64,000 nucleotides of DNA from Chrysophaeum taylorii. Taxonomy: Eukaryota; Sar; Pelagophyceae; Pelagomonadales; Pelagomonadaceae. A program made the translations under genes and the position numbers. Where the stretch lies: assembly GCA_029834535.1 (NCBI GenBank), contig JAQMWT010000563.1:56190-120189 (forward strand). Direction: 5' to 3'. The notes beneath the pieces were generated by a model, which saw nothing but the letters and a program-made list of their open reading frames with translations, made no database searches and was not told the origin of the DNA. Positions 22,455 to 32,731 of the stretch are shown here, piece by piece; position 1 is the first letter of the stretch, and each line of letters begins with the position of its first letter.

Positions 22455-22870
22455 TCGAGCACAGCGGCACACTCGCACACACCAGGACCGGCGGCATTCC
22501 TGCCCTCACCTTTTGGTTGTGTGCCCTCGTAGCGAGCGTAGCGAGCGTTCGAGGTGGATCGCGCGTTCGAATCCGCCGCTGCGTTCAAGTTGTGTGCGTG
22601 GGCCTCGTAGGCAGCAGATGGCGTCGTCATCTGCTGGGTCCCCACCGTCTAGCATACACCCTAGACCCGCCACATCTGGGCACGCGCACACATCACAACC
22701 GGATGTTCATCTCCGACGCAGATGTTCATCTTAGGCAGATGGCGTCGTCGTCTGCTGGGTCCCCATCGTCTCGTATACATGCGTGACTCGCCCCAGATGC
22801 TCACGTTTCGCTTGGATGGGGGAGCACTGCGGCACACTCGCACACACCAGGACCGGCGGCATTCCTACAC
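22455..22870. repeat. A-B-B'-A' repeat array with CAGATG boxes upstream of the IPMDH gene
   Basis: Unit A (about 22463-22502, containing CACACACCAGGACCGGCGGC) recurs at about 22827-22867. Unit B (about 22612-22650, CAGATGGCGTCGTC then CTGCTGGGTCCCC) recurs at 22734-22771. All are direct. CAGATG or CATCTG appears six times between 22615 and 22800, twice as an inverted pair inside unit B. The array lies in the promoter or 5' UTR. Confidence 0.7.
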
Positions 22871-22982
22871 CCTCACCTTCTGTCGAGCCCCTCTCCGCTC
22901 TCATCTCCAAGGTTGTACGAGTCCCCAAACCCTCGTCGCTGGGCAGCAAAAAGTTCAACCTATGTTGTTGTGGTGTGCGGTC

Positions 22983-24125
22983 ATGATGCCCAGCGCCGCG
23001 CTGCGAACGACGGTCAGGATGGCGGTAAGTGCCCCAAAAAGCACGTACCGCATCACTTTGTTGCCCGGGGACGGAATCGGTCCCGAGATCAGCGCGGCGA
23101 CCGTGAGAGCGCTCGAAGCGGCCGGGTCCAAGTTCGACATCGCGTTTGACATCTCCGAGGGTTTGATCGGGGGCGCGGCCATCGACGCGACGGGCTCGCC
23201 GTGGCCCGACGAGACCCTCGAGAGCTGTCGCGGGGCCGACTCGATATTGCTGGCGGCAATCGGCGGTCCGAAATGGGACGCGAACCCGCGCGAGCTCAGA
23301 CCGGAAAGCGGTCTCCTAGCGATGCGGCGCGACCTCGGGCTCTTCGCCAACTTGAGGCCCGCCAAGGCCGTCCCGCAGCTCCTCGACGCTTCGTCGCTGA
23401 AGCGAGAGGTCATCGAAGGCGTGGATCTGATGGTGGTCAGGGAATTGACGGGCGACGTTTACTTTGGCGAGCCAAAGGGCACGAGGCGCGAGGAAGGGAC
23501 GACGGTTGCCTTCAACAACATGATCTACAGCGAACCCGAGATCGAGCGCATCGCGCGGGTTGCCTTCGACGTGGCGCGACAGCGCGGCAAAAAGGTGTGC
23601 TCGATCGACAAGGCCAACGTCCTCGACGTATCCCAGCTCTGGCGAGACGTCGTGACGCGCGTGAGGGACGACGAAGCCACCGACATCGAGCTCTCGCACA
23701 TGTACGTCGACAACGCGGCGATGCAGCTCGTGAGGTGGCCCAAACAGTTCGACACCATCGTTTGCGGCAACTTGTTCGGGGACATCCTCTCCGACGAGGC
23801 GAGCATGCTCGTCGGGAGCCTCGGGATGCTTCCGTCGGCGAGTTTGGGGGATCCTGCGAATCCTGGCGTCTTCGAGCCCATCCACGGGTCCGCCCCCGAC
23901 ATCGCGGGCCAGGACATCGCCAACCCTCTCGCCATGATCCTCTCGGCGGCCATGATGTGCCGCTACGACCTCAAGCACCCCGCCCTCGCCGACGCCCTCG
24001 AAGCCGCCGTCGAAAAGGTCCTCGACTCGGGTCTCCGCACCAAGGACATCATCGACCCTGACGACCCCGATTTCTCCCTCGTCGGATGCGACGAGATGGG
24101 AAGAGCCGTCGCTGGTGCGCTTTAA
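22983..24125 (+). CDS. leuB: 3-isopropylmalate dehydrogenase (380 aa)
   Basis: Third step of leucine synthesis: oxidative decarboxylation of 3-isopropylmalate with NAD. The domain is complete from '[15 protein letters not shown]' through '[21 protein letters not shown]' to '[14 protein letters not shown]', '[20 protein letters not shown]' and '[16 protein letters not shown]'. The substrate Arg residues and metal Asp residues are present. I start at ATG 22983 (22962 is an alternative), giving a short Ala/Ser/Arg-rich leader that would suit plastid or mitochondrial import. The frame is open back to 22722, but that part translates the repeat array and is not credible protein. Confidence 0.93.
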   Translation: MMPSAALRTTVRMAVSAPKSTYRITLLPGDGIGPEISAATVRALEAAGSKFDIAFDISEGLIGGAAIDATGSPWPDETLESCRGADSILLAAIGGPKWDANPRELRPESGLLAMRRDLGLFANLRPAKAVPQLLDASSLKREVIEGVDLMVVRELTGDVYFGEPKGTRREEGTTVAFNNMIYSEPEIERIARVAFDVARQRGKKVCSIDKANVLDVSQLWRDVVTRVRDDEATDIELSHMYVDNAAMQLVRWPKQFDTIVCGNLFGDILSDEASMLVGSLGMLPSASLGDPANPGVFEPIHGSAPDIAGQDIANPLAMILSAAMMCRYDLKHPALADALEAAVEKVLDSGLRTKDIIDPDDPDFSLVGCDEMGRAVAGAL

Positions 24126-24161
24126 GAATTACCCTAGGTCGATCTATCTGTCGATCGCGGC

Positions 24162-24944
24162 ATGACGAGTGGCCAGGCCGAGCTCATCGCGGCGGACGTC
24201 GTGGCGGTCGCCGCGAGCATGGGCGCCGTCTACCTCGCCGTCCCAAAGCCGTTGCCCGAGACGGCGGGCAAACCCACGAGCGTCCTCGAGTTCGTGCATA
24301 CGCTCTGGTGGTACCCCTTCGTCTTCTACCTCGTCGTCTACGCAGCTATCGCGACCTACAAACTCTCAAAGTCGCCCGAGGCGCGATGGACCGACACCTG
24401 TCCGGAGAGCTACGCGTTCCTGCGAACCTACATCGCCGCGCAAATAGTCGCGATCCCCGTCGAACTCTCCCTCCCGGGGGCTTGGCCCAAGAAGCTGCAG
24501 ATGGTCGCGCATCACGTTGTCTCCGTTTCGGGCTACGCCGTCGGCCTCCTTACCCCGACCTGCCACTTCTTCGGCACTGCTGCCGGCCTCTCCGAGATAT
24601 CTACTATTTTCCTCGAGGGTTTGCTCCTGAGCAAGCACGTCGCGCTCGAGAACTTTTTTGCCGCGCGCGCCCCCTGGTTCCTCGTCGTGAACGGCGCCGG
24701 CCTCTGGCTCTCTTTCATTTTGTTTCGCCTCGTCCTCTTCCCCGCCATCGTCGCCGTCTTCTTCCATGACCTTTTTTTTTACCCGGAACTTACCTGGCGC
24801 AAGACGGGCTCCGTCAAGTACTGGATCCCCCCCATGCTTGCTTTCCTCTTTGTCCTCTCGGCGGTCTGGTTCCAAAAAATACACAAGGGCTTCATGACCA
24901 AGGTCCTGTCTGCCTTGAGACCCGCCGACAAGAAGCTCGAGTGA
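24162..24944 (+). CDS. TLC-domain (TRAM/LAG1/CLN8) membrane protein (260 aa)
   Basis: Multi-pass ER-type membrane protein starting at ATG 24162, 36 bp after the leuB stop. Hydrophobic helices are visible throughout. The TLC motif region is 'KKLQMVAHHVVSVSGYAVGL' then 'CHFFGTAAGLSEISTIFLE', matching the family's H-H and later E positions. The first two thirds carry the domain; the C terminus is short and basic. It lacks the longer Lag1p motif of ceramide synthases, so a TLCD/TMEM56-like lipid role is more likely. Confidence 0.75.
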   Translation: MTSGQAELIAADVVAVAASMGAVYLAVPKPLPETAGKPTSVLEFVHTLWWYPFVFYLVVYAAIATYKLSKSPEARWTDTCPESYAFLRTYIAAQIVAIPVELSLPGAWPKKLQMVAHHVVSVSGYAVGLLTPTCHFFGTAAGLSEISTIFLEGLLLSKHVALENFFAARAPWFLVVNGAGLWLSFILFRLVLFPAIVAVFFHDLFFYPELTWRKTGSVKYWIPPMLAFLFVLSAVWFQKIHKGFMTKVLSALRPADKKLE

Positions 24945-25110
24945 TGATTCGAAACGTGGTACTTAGTATACCTACCCCCAACAAAATACCGATCGATCGA
25001 TCGATCGTCGGAAGCTCGCGCTACCACCGACGCCCCGATGCGAGCATCGCGATTCTCACCACCACCACCACCACCGCCGCCGCCGCCGCCGCCCAAAAGT
25101 TTATTTGTTC
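24945..25110. other. Convergent 3' region
   Basis: Contains CGATCGATCGATCGAT-type sequence near 24991 and CAC/CGC triplet runs near 25060-25093. No gene. Confidence 0.5.
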
Positions 25111-26919
25111 TTACTGACGCCGCCGCCGCCGCCGCCACGGGGCCTCCTCGGAGAAGTCAGCCTCGTAGGAGGAGTCTACAACTCGATTCTCCTCCTCGTC
25201 GTCGTCGTCCGCGAGCAGGTCGCCCGAAGACACCCCGGCTTCGCGCAGCAGCACGCGGTCCTCGTCGTCTTCGGACCACAGCTCATCATTTGCCTGCTGA
25301 TCGACGAAATCCTCGTCATAGTTCGCCTGCTCTTCGTCGCGCAATAATAATGACTCGCTCGCGCTCGCGGGAGAGGTCATCACTGTTGTCTTAAATCCCG
25401 GAGTAGTTTTCTCGACGGGGGTCGTCGGCACGGAATCCGCCGCACCCGTTACGGTAGGGGGTATCTTCTCGGCCTCCGGCTCCTCGCGAATCATCACCAT
25501 CCGACGGTCGTCGTCCTTCTCGAAGGCGCTCGTGCTCGACTGCTCCTTCCCGCGATCTTCTTCTTCGCCACCGTCCGATTCGTCCGCGACCGCCGCGAGT
25601 TGCTTCTCACGCTCATCATTGTTAGCCGCTGTCTCGTCCTTTGATGCCGTCGGTGAAAGCGCCTCGGGGTGGTGATCGTCCTCGTAAAAAGTAGTAGTAG
25701 TAGTACCACTGGTTGATACTATTGCTGCGTCGTGATGATCGTCCTCGTCAAAAATATCATCAAAACCTGGTTCGAGACGGCCGTCGCTAGATGCCGACTG
25801 CGATTCATCATCGTGGTGATCGTCCTCCTCGTTAGAAACGCTCGTCGACTCGCGGCGATCGTCGTCGTCGTCGTCGTCGTCGTCGTCAGACGTCGGTTGG
25901 TGATTCTCAGCAACATACCTTGGTGTTGTCTGGACGGACTCGTCCTCATAGTCCTCGTCCTGTTGTTCGGGGTGACTCGTGTCCTCATAGTCCTCGTCGT
26001 CGTCGTCGTCGTCGTCGTCGTCCGGTGTCGAGCCGGGTTCGCGGTCTTCGTCGCCGTAAACAACAACGCGTGCTGGTCGGTCACGCGCGTCCTCGTAATT
26101 ATTATCGTTTCGATCTCTCGGATGGGCGAGATGGTGATCTGTGTCCTCCTCTTCATAGCCGGACTGGCCGTCGGCGTCCGATGATGGCTGGGCACACTCA
26201 CGATACAATACATCGTTCTCGTATTCTTTGTCGGACGCTAGCTGGCCCTCGGCATCGTCGCGTACGGCGGGCGGTCTCTTCGGCCCCGGCTGCTTGAGCC
26301 AGTCCGGCTGGCTTCTTCGGCCGAGGAGCTGGCTGGAGGTTGCTCTGACGCGCGGGCCGAGGTACGTGTCGCGCTTTCTCCGGTACTCGGCGACGAGCTG
26401 CGCGGGCGTCTGGCGCGTCTGGGCGGTACGTCGACGCTGTTGGTTGTGGAGGGGACTCTCGTCGAGGTCGCAAAGCTGGGCCAGTTGCCGGCGGAGGACC
26501 TTCAACCGCGGCGGGTTCTCGAGGCGACGGAGCCTTGTCGCAGCCGCGGTCGCGGCTAGCCGCGCCTCGTGTCGTTCCATTCGCATCGAGTACATTTCCG
26601 CCGCCTGCTCCCGGAGCTCGCGGTCCGTCACATCGCGCCGACGCTGCTTCGCGCGCCTGCGCTCCGCCGCAACCCGCTCCCAATCGGCGCGCTTCTCCGC
26701 GTGCAGCGCGGCGCCGATGCGCGTCTTTTCTCCGGCAGCAGCAGCAGGCCTTTTGCTGCTCCGTTTCCTGTTGTTCCAGGCCTCCCAGGCCTCGCGGGCC
26801 TCGGCGCGCCGCGCGGCCACCGCTGCCAGCCGGTCTTGCACCGCTGGTGAGGCCTGGCTCCGGGCGGGCGACACGATCGCCTCCATTTTTTTTGCTGAAG
26901 GGCACGACCACGCAAACAT
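25111..26919 (-). CDS. Large acidic low-complexity protein, hypothetical (602 aa)
   Basis: Unrecognised. The likely start is ATG 26919 (ATG 26886 is the alternative); the frame extends to a TTG at 26970. The N-terminal 250 residues are basic, Arg/Ala/Glu-rich and helical (coiled-coil-like, 'EAREAWEAWNNRKR', 'RRRDVTDRELREQAAEMY'). The rest is very acidic with long Asp runs coded by GAC/GTC repeats and many Ser/Thr/His, ending in an Arg run. It diverges from the gene at 26997 across 77 bp. No enzyme motif seen. Confidence 0.6.
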   Translation of the reverse strand: MFAWSCPSAKKMEAIVSPARSQASPAVQDRLAAVAARRAEAREAWEAWNNRKRSSKRPAAAAGEKTRIGAALHAEKRADWERVAAERRRAKQRRRDVTDRELREQAAEMYSMRMERHEARLAATAAATRLRRLENPPRLKVLRRQLAQLCDLDESPLHNQQRRRTAQTRQTPAQLVAEYRRKRDTYLGPRVRATSSQLLGRRSQPDWLKQPGPKRPPAVRDDAEGQLASDKEYENDVLYRECAQPSSDADGQSGYEEEDTDHHLAHPRDRNDNNYEDARDRPARVVVYGDEDREPGSTPDDDDDDDDDEDYEDTSHPEQQDEDYEDESVQTTPRYVAENHQPTSDDDDDDDDDDRRESTSVSNEEDDHHDDESQSASSDGRLEPGFDDIFDEDDHHDAAIVSTSGTTTTTFYEDDHHPEALSPTASKDETAANNDEREKQLAAVADESDGGEEEDRGKEQSSTSAFEKDDDRRMVMIREEPEAEKIPPTVTGAADSVPTTPVEKTTPGFKTTVMTSPASASESLLLRDEEQANYDEDFVDQQANDELWSEDDEDRVLLREAGVSSGDLLADDDDEEENRVVDSSYEADFSEEAPWRRRRRRQ

Positions 26920-26996
26920 ATCGGAGAGAGTCGCGCTGAAAGAAGTTTTGGCTACGTTGAAGATACGCAACTCGATGAAATCCTACTACGACTATC

Positions 26997-27812
26997 ATGC
27001 CGGTTGTGTACAGGCCATTCTCGAAGGACTCGGCCTTGGTGCCGTCCCAGCCGACCGACTATGGCCAGATCGTCGGGGCGTTCCTGGGTTCGAAGCCCTC
27101 GGAGTTGGCGCGGGCTGACGAGAAGTGTTCGGTCGCGCACCCCGACGAATACCTCGAGCGCGCGGCCGCCGCCGAAAAGGTGCCGCAGAAGAAGGAGCGG
27201 TTGCCGCGCGCCCTGGCGACCATCCTGAAGCTCGAGGAGCACGGCAAGTGGCACGCGTCGTCGGCGCTCGCCGGGGCGCTTGGGGGACTTCCCGAAGAGC
27301 CGGATAACGTAATGATGCACGACTGGGAGTGGCCGACCGCAGTCGTCCGCGCGACGCTGACCTACAACGTCCAGTACTTCGAGGACACCTACAAGAGCGT
27401 GCAGCGTGGAGACTGGTGTTTTGCGGACGAACGGGGGGCTTGGATTGCGCAGGCCGCGAAGCGAGCCCTCGGGCCGACGCCGAAGATACTTCGTAGCGAC
27501 GACGACGACAACACCACCAAAGACGAGCCGCCGCCACCACCACCACCAGGGCCCCTCAAGCAACACCCGACGACGGCAAAGCGGCGGTTCGACCCCGTGT
27601 TGCGGGCGGCGATCGCCGACGAGTTCGAGGCTCTGACAGGCGGCTCGCGCACGTGGGGTGCGAGGCGCGACCTTGGGCGGCTCTGGCACGAGAGCTGGGG
27701 TCGCGAGATCGTAGGGCGCGACGCCGAGTTGCGACGGCTTTCGCAGGCCAGCGAAGCGCGACGGCGCGCGGCTCGGCCGCCCTGGCGCCACGACAATGGA
27801 CGGACAAACTGA
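26997..27812 (+). CDS. Hypothetical protein (271 aa)
   Basis: Unrecognised. It starts at ATG 26997, with a compact N-terminal domain (about 1-160) containing 'TDYGQIVGAFLGSKPSELARA' type sequence and 'MMHDWEWPTAVVRATLTYNVQYFEDTY'. A Pro run and a basic C-terminal helix-rich tail follow. Codon use matches its neighbours and the frame is long, so I take it as real. Head-to-head with the acidic protein, which suggests co-expression but gives no function. Confidence 0.6.
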   Translation: MPVVYRPFSKDSALVPSQPTDYGQIVGAFLGSKPSELARADEKCSVAHPDEYLERAAAAEKVPQKKERLPRALATILKLEEHGKWHASSALAGALGGLPEEPDNVMMHDWEWPTAVVRATLTYNVQYFEDTYKSVQRGDWCFADERGAWIAQAAKRALGPTPKILRSDDDDNTTKDEPPPPPPPGPLKQHPTTAKRRFDPVLRAAIADEFEALTGGSRTWGARRDLGRLWHESWGREIVGRDAELRRLSQASEARRRAARPPWRHDNGRTN

Positions 27813-28250
27813 CTACGATCCAACGGGCTTCTTTAATAATAATTTTTTAGGAGGCGCGGCGCGCAAAAAAGTTAGGAGCGATGGGACTAGTAGGAGCCGA
27901 CTCTCCAAGAGAGTCAGTCAGTCAGTCAGTCAGTCAGTCAGTCAGTCCGTCGTCTTCTTCTGTAAAAAAGTAAAAAAGAAACTTTAAACGGGCAGCTGGT
28001 GTCGTGACGTCATGTGATTGCATGCCAGGTGGTGATACGTCTTCTAGCTCATCTTCAACTCGTGCGTCGTAGGTTTACATCCTGCCCAAAGGAAAGATTG
28101 AGTATAGGGGTAAGATTGAAATGCCAAATATCCTCTCGGAAGCTCAGTTCCTAGACGTGGCTGGCTTTTGTTTTTCCTTTGTTTTTTTGGGTTCTCAGGC
28201 GACAACACCCCTAAAAAAGAAAGAATACCGTTCGAGGGGGAGAGCCACCA
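27813..28250. other. Intergenic with (AGTC)n microsatellite
   Basis: An AGTC run lies at about 27911-27947. No gene seen; it holds the 5' region of the heat-shock factor gene. Confidence 0.65.
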
Positions 28251-29529
28251 ATGTACACCAACATGGAGTCGTTGTTGCCCCAGCCGCCGGCGAGCCTCGC
28301 GAAGGAGTCGGCGGACCGTTTTCTCCTGCGCGAGCACTCGGGAAAGTACCCGAGCAAGCGGGTTCACGAGGAGGAGGAGGAGGAGGCGGCGGCGTCGTCT
28401 TCCGAGTACTGTCGGAAAAAGCTCAAGGAGGAGGACCCCAAGGACAAGACGGAAGTGCTCGCAAGCGCTGCCGAGGCGGCCGTCGAGGAGAAGCCCGCCG
28501 TGGTCCACCAGCCGCCCGAGGAGGTAGCGGGATTCGTGCGGACATTGTTCACTTTGCTTCGAGTGTGCGACCCCTCGGTCGTCGCTTGGTCGGAAGACGG
28601 CGCCGCCATGCTCATCCACGACCCCGCGCGGTTCGCCGGCGAGATCTGCCCCAAGTTCTTCCGCCACCGTAACTTCAACTCGTTCACGCGTCTCCTGAAC
28701 ATGTATCAGTTCCACAAGGTCCCGGGCAACGGCAGGGACAAGTCGGTGACGTTCGTGCACCCGAGCTTCCGGCGCGAGCGCGAGGACCTCTTGTCGAAGA
28801 TTCAGCGCAAGGGCTCGAACACCGACAAGAACGACGCCGACAAGCGGCGCCAGGCTGCGGAGCGCAAGGACAAGCGCGACGCGGAGCGCGAGCGCGCGCG
28901 AGCCGAGAAACGGAAAGGACCGACGTCGGCCGCGGACAAGGTGCGGCGCGCCCCCTCGATCTTCCCGAGCGCGGCCCACTACCGCGCCGCCGCCGGGACC
29001 CCCGAAGCCCTCATCGGCCGCGACGTCTGGGAGCGGACCAACGCCGAGATAACGGAACTCGAGAAGCGCTCGGGCTATCTCTCCCAGTCGACGGTCGGCG
29101 GTTCGAGCGCCGTGTCCACTTGGATGCGCCGCGTCGTCGAGCTCGAGAGAGAGGCCCGGACCCTCAAGGCCGAAAACGAGAGGTTAAGGGGCGTTCAGGG
29201 CGAGATCGACACCCTCCGCGCCCAGCTCCAGGCCCAGAACGAATTCATCTCCCAGCTCCAGGTCTTGGACCAGGCCCTCGCCGCCGCTCCGCAGCACCAG
29301 CCCGCGCCCGCTCCCGCGCCCCGCCAAGACCCCCCCGTCGAGGAAGCCGCCAAAATGGCAGCCGCGCTCTTTGGGGGCGCCACCGGAGACCAGCCCAACC
29401 TCGACCTCTGGCAACAGGTCCTCGCTCACCACCAACCCGAGCCCCGGCAAGAGCAGCCCCCTCCTCCCAAGGAAGAGGACCGCGTCGACGAGAACGGCCC
29501 CGCCTTCTTCCAGCTCATGGCCCAAGTCC

Positions 29530-29582
<53 letters not shown>

Positions 29583-29792
29583 CAACAGCAACCACCCCCC
29601 GCGGAGACCGCGGACCCGGACGTGTTCCAGACGACGCCCGCTACTGACGCGTCCAACGCCGCGACTCGCTTCGCCATGCTCCAAAACCCTCACCTCAAGC
29701 CCCTCGACGTGGCGAATCTCGTCAACGAACCCTTCACGGCCGAGTGCATGGCCCGCTGCCTCGCCCAGTGCGGCGCCCTCCCCTCCACCTAA
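28251..29792 (+). CDS. Heat-shock factor (HSF-type) transcription factor (513 aa)
   Basis: Nuclear DNA-binding protein starting at ATG 28251. The HSF domain is at about 94-183: 'FVRTLFTLLRVCDPSVVAWSE', then 'FFRHRNFNSFTRLLNMYQFHKV', which contains the recognition helix and wing, then 'FVHPSFRRERED'. A basic stretch follows. A heptad-like oligomerisation region sits around 'VVELEREARTLKAENERLRG', then a Gln run coded by CAG/CAA (about 29532-29588). Stramenopiles have expanded HSF families, so this need not be the heat-shock regulator itself. Confidence 0.92.
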
Positions 29793-30819
29793 GGTTTTTC
29801 GTCCCAGACGACGACGACCGACCACCGACCGCTGCCGTAACGACGAGAGAAAGAGAGAGCGCCCCCTCTGCTCTCCGTTCTGGGGGGGCTCGCTCGATCT
29901 GCCAGAACGAGAACGACTGTTATTCATCACATCCAACTTGTGAACTACGTCGTCGTTGTCGTCGTCGTCGTCGTCTTCTGGGTTGACGTAGGCTCTCTTC
30001 CTGTCTCTCTCACTCCAAGGCCTGCCTTGCTGCTCTCACGCGAAGCCACTACGCTTCCATCATCAACATCATAAGCATATTTTACTATACTTCCGAGCTC
30101 TCGCGCGCGGCGCCGACCTACCCAATGCATCTCAACTCAATTCAACTCACCTGCGCCCCCAGAGTTCTTTCTTGGCACCTCCTTTTTTTCACGACCTATC
30201 TAATACCCCCTCCACCAACAACACTTAGGAGGCCTCACGGAAGATGATGATATATCTTGGGGTCTCGCGGACTGCTCGCACCGCCGAACCGAATAGGATG
30301 TTCTTCGCTGGGTTGCTGCCCGACGTCGCCGTTGTCCCTTTACAGAGACACTGATAACTGGACGACGGACGTGAAAAGATGACCTATATTGCTGGCAGGA
30401 AAGTCTAGGACGGAACGCAGAGGTGAACGAGGCTAGGGCTTCCGTGGTCGCGGTCGTGGTCCCGCTGAAACCGGCCGCGGCCGGTTGGAAGGGCCGAGGC
30501 CAAGATAGATCACCGAGCTCGTGGCCCAACTCGATGATGCAGCCCGCGTCGCTCAAGCTCGACTTGTCCCAAGTTCGCACGAAGATGAAATTAGACCGGC
30601 ACAAGTGTACTAAAATCAATCTCCCAATCAGCAGCAGCAGCAGCAGCAGCAGCCCAGTCGTTGTTGACCTGCAGCGACCTGCGTCCCGAGTGAGGGGGAT
30701 TCCGCGTTGTCGTCGGCGGGGCGATTCTTGCGGCGTCTCTTGGGGGTACACAACACCGGTGTAGTGGTGGTAGTAGTAGTAAAGCGAAAGTCCCCTGTTT
30801 TTATAATTAGTAGATGTAG
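29793..30819. other. 1-kb intergenic, no gene recognised
   Basis: Holds a GTC/TCG run near 29948-29975 and an AGC run near 30632-30652. ORFs on both strands are repeat-driven and lack domains. Confidence 0.5.
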
Positions 30820-31629
30820 CTAGGGAGTGAAGCGGACGACGCGGGCCCAATCGTAGAGGAGCTTGTCGTATTGGAGGTACGTGCGTTCGATGGCCCTGAG
30901 TTCGTCTGGATCGAAGTCGAGGTTGTGGGCGTGAGGATTTGATTTCGGCAAGTTGCGTAAGTCGGCGCGGAGCAAGGCGGAGAGATGGTGAAGGTCGGTT
31001 TCGTCTAAGAAGATGGCGAGGACTCTCGAGGTGAGGAAGTCGCGGGCCTTGTCGAGGTGCGTGGGGCCAACGTTCCAGAATTTAGGGTCGGGCGGGCGGA
31101 CGGGCGTCAAGACCGAGGAGAAGGCTCTGGTATAGACGTTGCCAAAGTAGCTCGCGTAGGCCGCCAGGGTCATGTTAGGGCAGGTGAGGTAGTTGGGAGC
31201 CTCGACGCCGCCACACTGGCGACCTTCTTCCTCGCAGTCTCTGCAAAAGTAGTTGTACGCGCTTACGAGGCGGTCGACGGGTTCTCGGAGGAGCGTGAAG
31301 TAGTCGCAGGGACGATGGTTGACTTTGTCGCACACGAGGTCCGCGCCGTTATACATCCCCGACACGTAGACGACGTCGTCTTTCAAAATCGGTCGAAGGG
31401 CGGTGCCATCATACTGATAGTTTTGCTTTGGTGAGTGGAACTTTCGGCCGAGGGAGGCGTGGAGGACGTTCTGCATCGACGTGGAGCCGGCCTTGTCGAA
31501 GGCGACGAAGATGTGGACGGGGCCCTCACCCTCGAGGCGCGACAAGTTCCATCCGTGGCCGCCCCAGAAACCGACGCCAGGGGCGGCGGCCGAAAGATCG
31601 AAAAAAACAATAAACCAAGCCCCAAACAT
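30820..31629 (-). CDS. Sulfotransfer_2-type (uronyl/HS 2-O-like) sulfotransferase (269 aa)
   Basis: The start is ATG 31629 with a hydrophobic N terminus (MFGAWFIVFFDLS), so a secretory-pathway type II protein. The PAPS loop is 'HIFVAFDKAGSTSMQNVL', which matches the PKxGSTS form of HS 2-O/uronyl sulfotransferases. The 3'-phosphate motif is 'YFTLLREPVDRLVSAYNYF'. A cysteine cluster in the middle is compatible with lumenal disulfides. The acceptor is probably an acidic polysaccharide, which is inference. Length is short but within the family range. Confidence 0.78.
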   Translation of the reverse strand: MFGAWFIVFFDLSAAAPGVGFWGGHGWNLSRLEGEGPVHIFVAFDKAGSTSMQNVLHASLGRKFHSPKQNYQYDGTALRPILKDDVVYVSGMYNGADLVCDKVNHRPCDYFTLLREPVDRLVSAYNYFCRDCEEEGRQCGGVEAPNYLTCPNMTLAAYASYFGNVYTRAFSSVLTPVRPPDPKFWNVGPTHLDKARDFLTSRVLAIFLDETDLHHLSALLRADLRNLPKSNPHAHNLDFDPDELRAIERTYLQYDKLLYDWARVVRFTP

Positions 31630-31649
31630 TGCTTATAATTACTTACCCG

Positions 31650-31779
31650 GGGGACAAGACAAGACAAGACAACACAAGACAACACCCTAAACACGCAAGC
31701 AAGGGGTTACTATTAATGCAACATCCCCTACGACGACGACGACGACGCAGCTGGAAAATCACAGGAGCCAAATAAATAA
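31650..31779. other. Divergent intergenic region with CAAGA/ACAAC repeats
   Basis: A pentanucleotide run (about 31658-31688) lies between the sulfotransferase and the ETF-alpha start. Possible shared promoter. Confidence 0.5.
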
Positions 31780-32715
31780 ATGTTGCGGGCAGTTGGTCGG
31801 CGGCTGGCGTCGACTTTGGTAATTGCGGAGCACGAGGGAAGCAAGCTGACCCCCGGGACGCTCGCCGCCGTGACGGCCGCTCAGAAACTCGCGGATGAGT
31901 GCACCGTGCTGGTGCTTGGGTCGGAGGGGGCCGCGTTGGAGGCGGCCAAGGTGGCGAGCGTCGGGAGCGTGAAGACGTGCGGAGAAAGTCCGTTGGCGCG
32001 GGGGGTCGCGGAGTACGCGAAGAGCGGCGGGTTCACCCACGTCCTCGCGCCGAGCTCGAACCGCTCGAAGAGTCTGTGTCCTCGGCTGGCAGCGGCGTTA
32101 GACGTTTCGCCCGTAACCGACGTGGTCGAGGTCCTGGACGAGTCCACGTTCGTGCGGCCCATGTACGCCGGGAACGCCCTCGCGACGGTGCGGGCGGCGG
32201 GTCTCCTCAAGGTTTTGACTGTGCGCGCGACGGCCTTCGACAAGGCCGGGGCGCGCGGAGACGAAGAAGAAGCGCCGGTCGAACCGGTCGACATCCCCGA
32301 GATGCCCGCGACGGTGCTGGGTTCGAGCTCGGGCGGCTCGGGCGACAAGCCCGAGCTCACGTCTGCCAAGGCGGTGGTGTCCGGCGGACGGGGAATGAAG
32401 TCGGGGGAAAATTTTAAGCTGCTGGACGAACTCGCCGATAAACTAGGCGCGGCCGTGGGCGCGTCCCGCGCGGCCGTCGACGCCGGCATGGTCCCGAACG
32501 AGCTTCAGGTTGGTCAGACGGGCAAAGTGGTGGCTCCGGACCTCTATGTGGCCGTGGGCATCAGCGGCGCGATCCAGCACCTCTCCGGGATGAAAGACTC
32601 CAAGACGATCGTCGCGATCAACAAGGATGCCGAGGCCCCCATATTCCAGGTCGCCGACTACGGATTGGTGGCAGATCTCTTCACGGCCGTCCCCGAGCTC
32701 ACGTCGAAATTATGA
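31780..32715 (+). CDS. ETFA: Electron transfer flavoprotein subunit alpha (311 aa)
   Basis: Mitochondrial matrix FAD protein passing electrons from acyl-CoA and other dehydrogenases to ETF-QO. The leader '[12 protein letters not shown]' is a typical presequence. The N-terminal domain follows with '[13 protein letters not shown]', '[19 protein letters not shown]'. The C-terminal FAD domain has '[14 protein letters not shown]', '[23 protein letters not shown]' (split here for length), '[19 protein letters not shown]' and '[19 protein letters not shown]'. All FAD-contact blocks are present and length is normal. It converges with the next gene, 16 bp between stops. Confidence 0.95.
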   Translation: MLRAVGRRLASTLVIAEHEGSKLTPGTLAAVTAAQKLADECTVLVLGSEGAALEAAKVASVGSVKTCGESPLARGVAEYAKSGGFTHVLAPSSNRSKSLCPRLAAALDVSPVTDVVEVLDESTFVRPMYAGNALATVRAAGLLKVLTVRATAFDKAGARGDEEEAPVEPVDIPEMPATVLGSSSGGSGDKPELTSAKAVVSGGRGMKSGENFKLLDELADKLGAAVGASRAAVDAGMVPNELQVGQTGKVVAPDLYVAVGISGAIQHLSGMKDSKTIVAINKDAEAPIFQVADYGLVADLFTAVPELTSKL

Positions 32716-32731
32716 AAGTGTCACGTCGTCG

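Larger units (their letters stand above)
21292..22961. other. 1.67-kb intergenic region with repeats, no gene recognised
   Basis: ORFs here are short with no family signal. Contents seen: a GATCGATCGATC stretch near 21525, a large hairpin at 22177-22217, and a duplicated repeat array at 22455-22870 that immediately precedes the isopropylmalate dehydrogenase gene. Confidence 0.6.

Noticed and set aside
22540-22580. tRNA-like T-loop GCGTTCGAATCC
   Set aside because: The flanking five bases do not pair as a T stem and no acceptor or anticodon arm could be found upstream.
22722-22982. Long N-terminal extension of isopropylmalate dehydrogenase
   Set aside because: It translates a DNA repeat array, has no protein features and would precede a normal transit-like leader.
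25732-26184. Plus-strand poly-Val ORFs over the acidic gene
   Set aside because: Antisense of Asp-coding GAC/GTC repeats; no credible protein.
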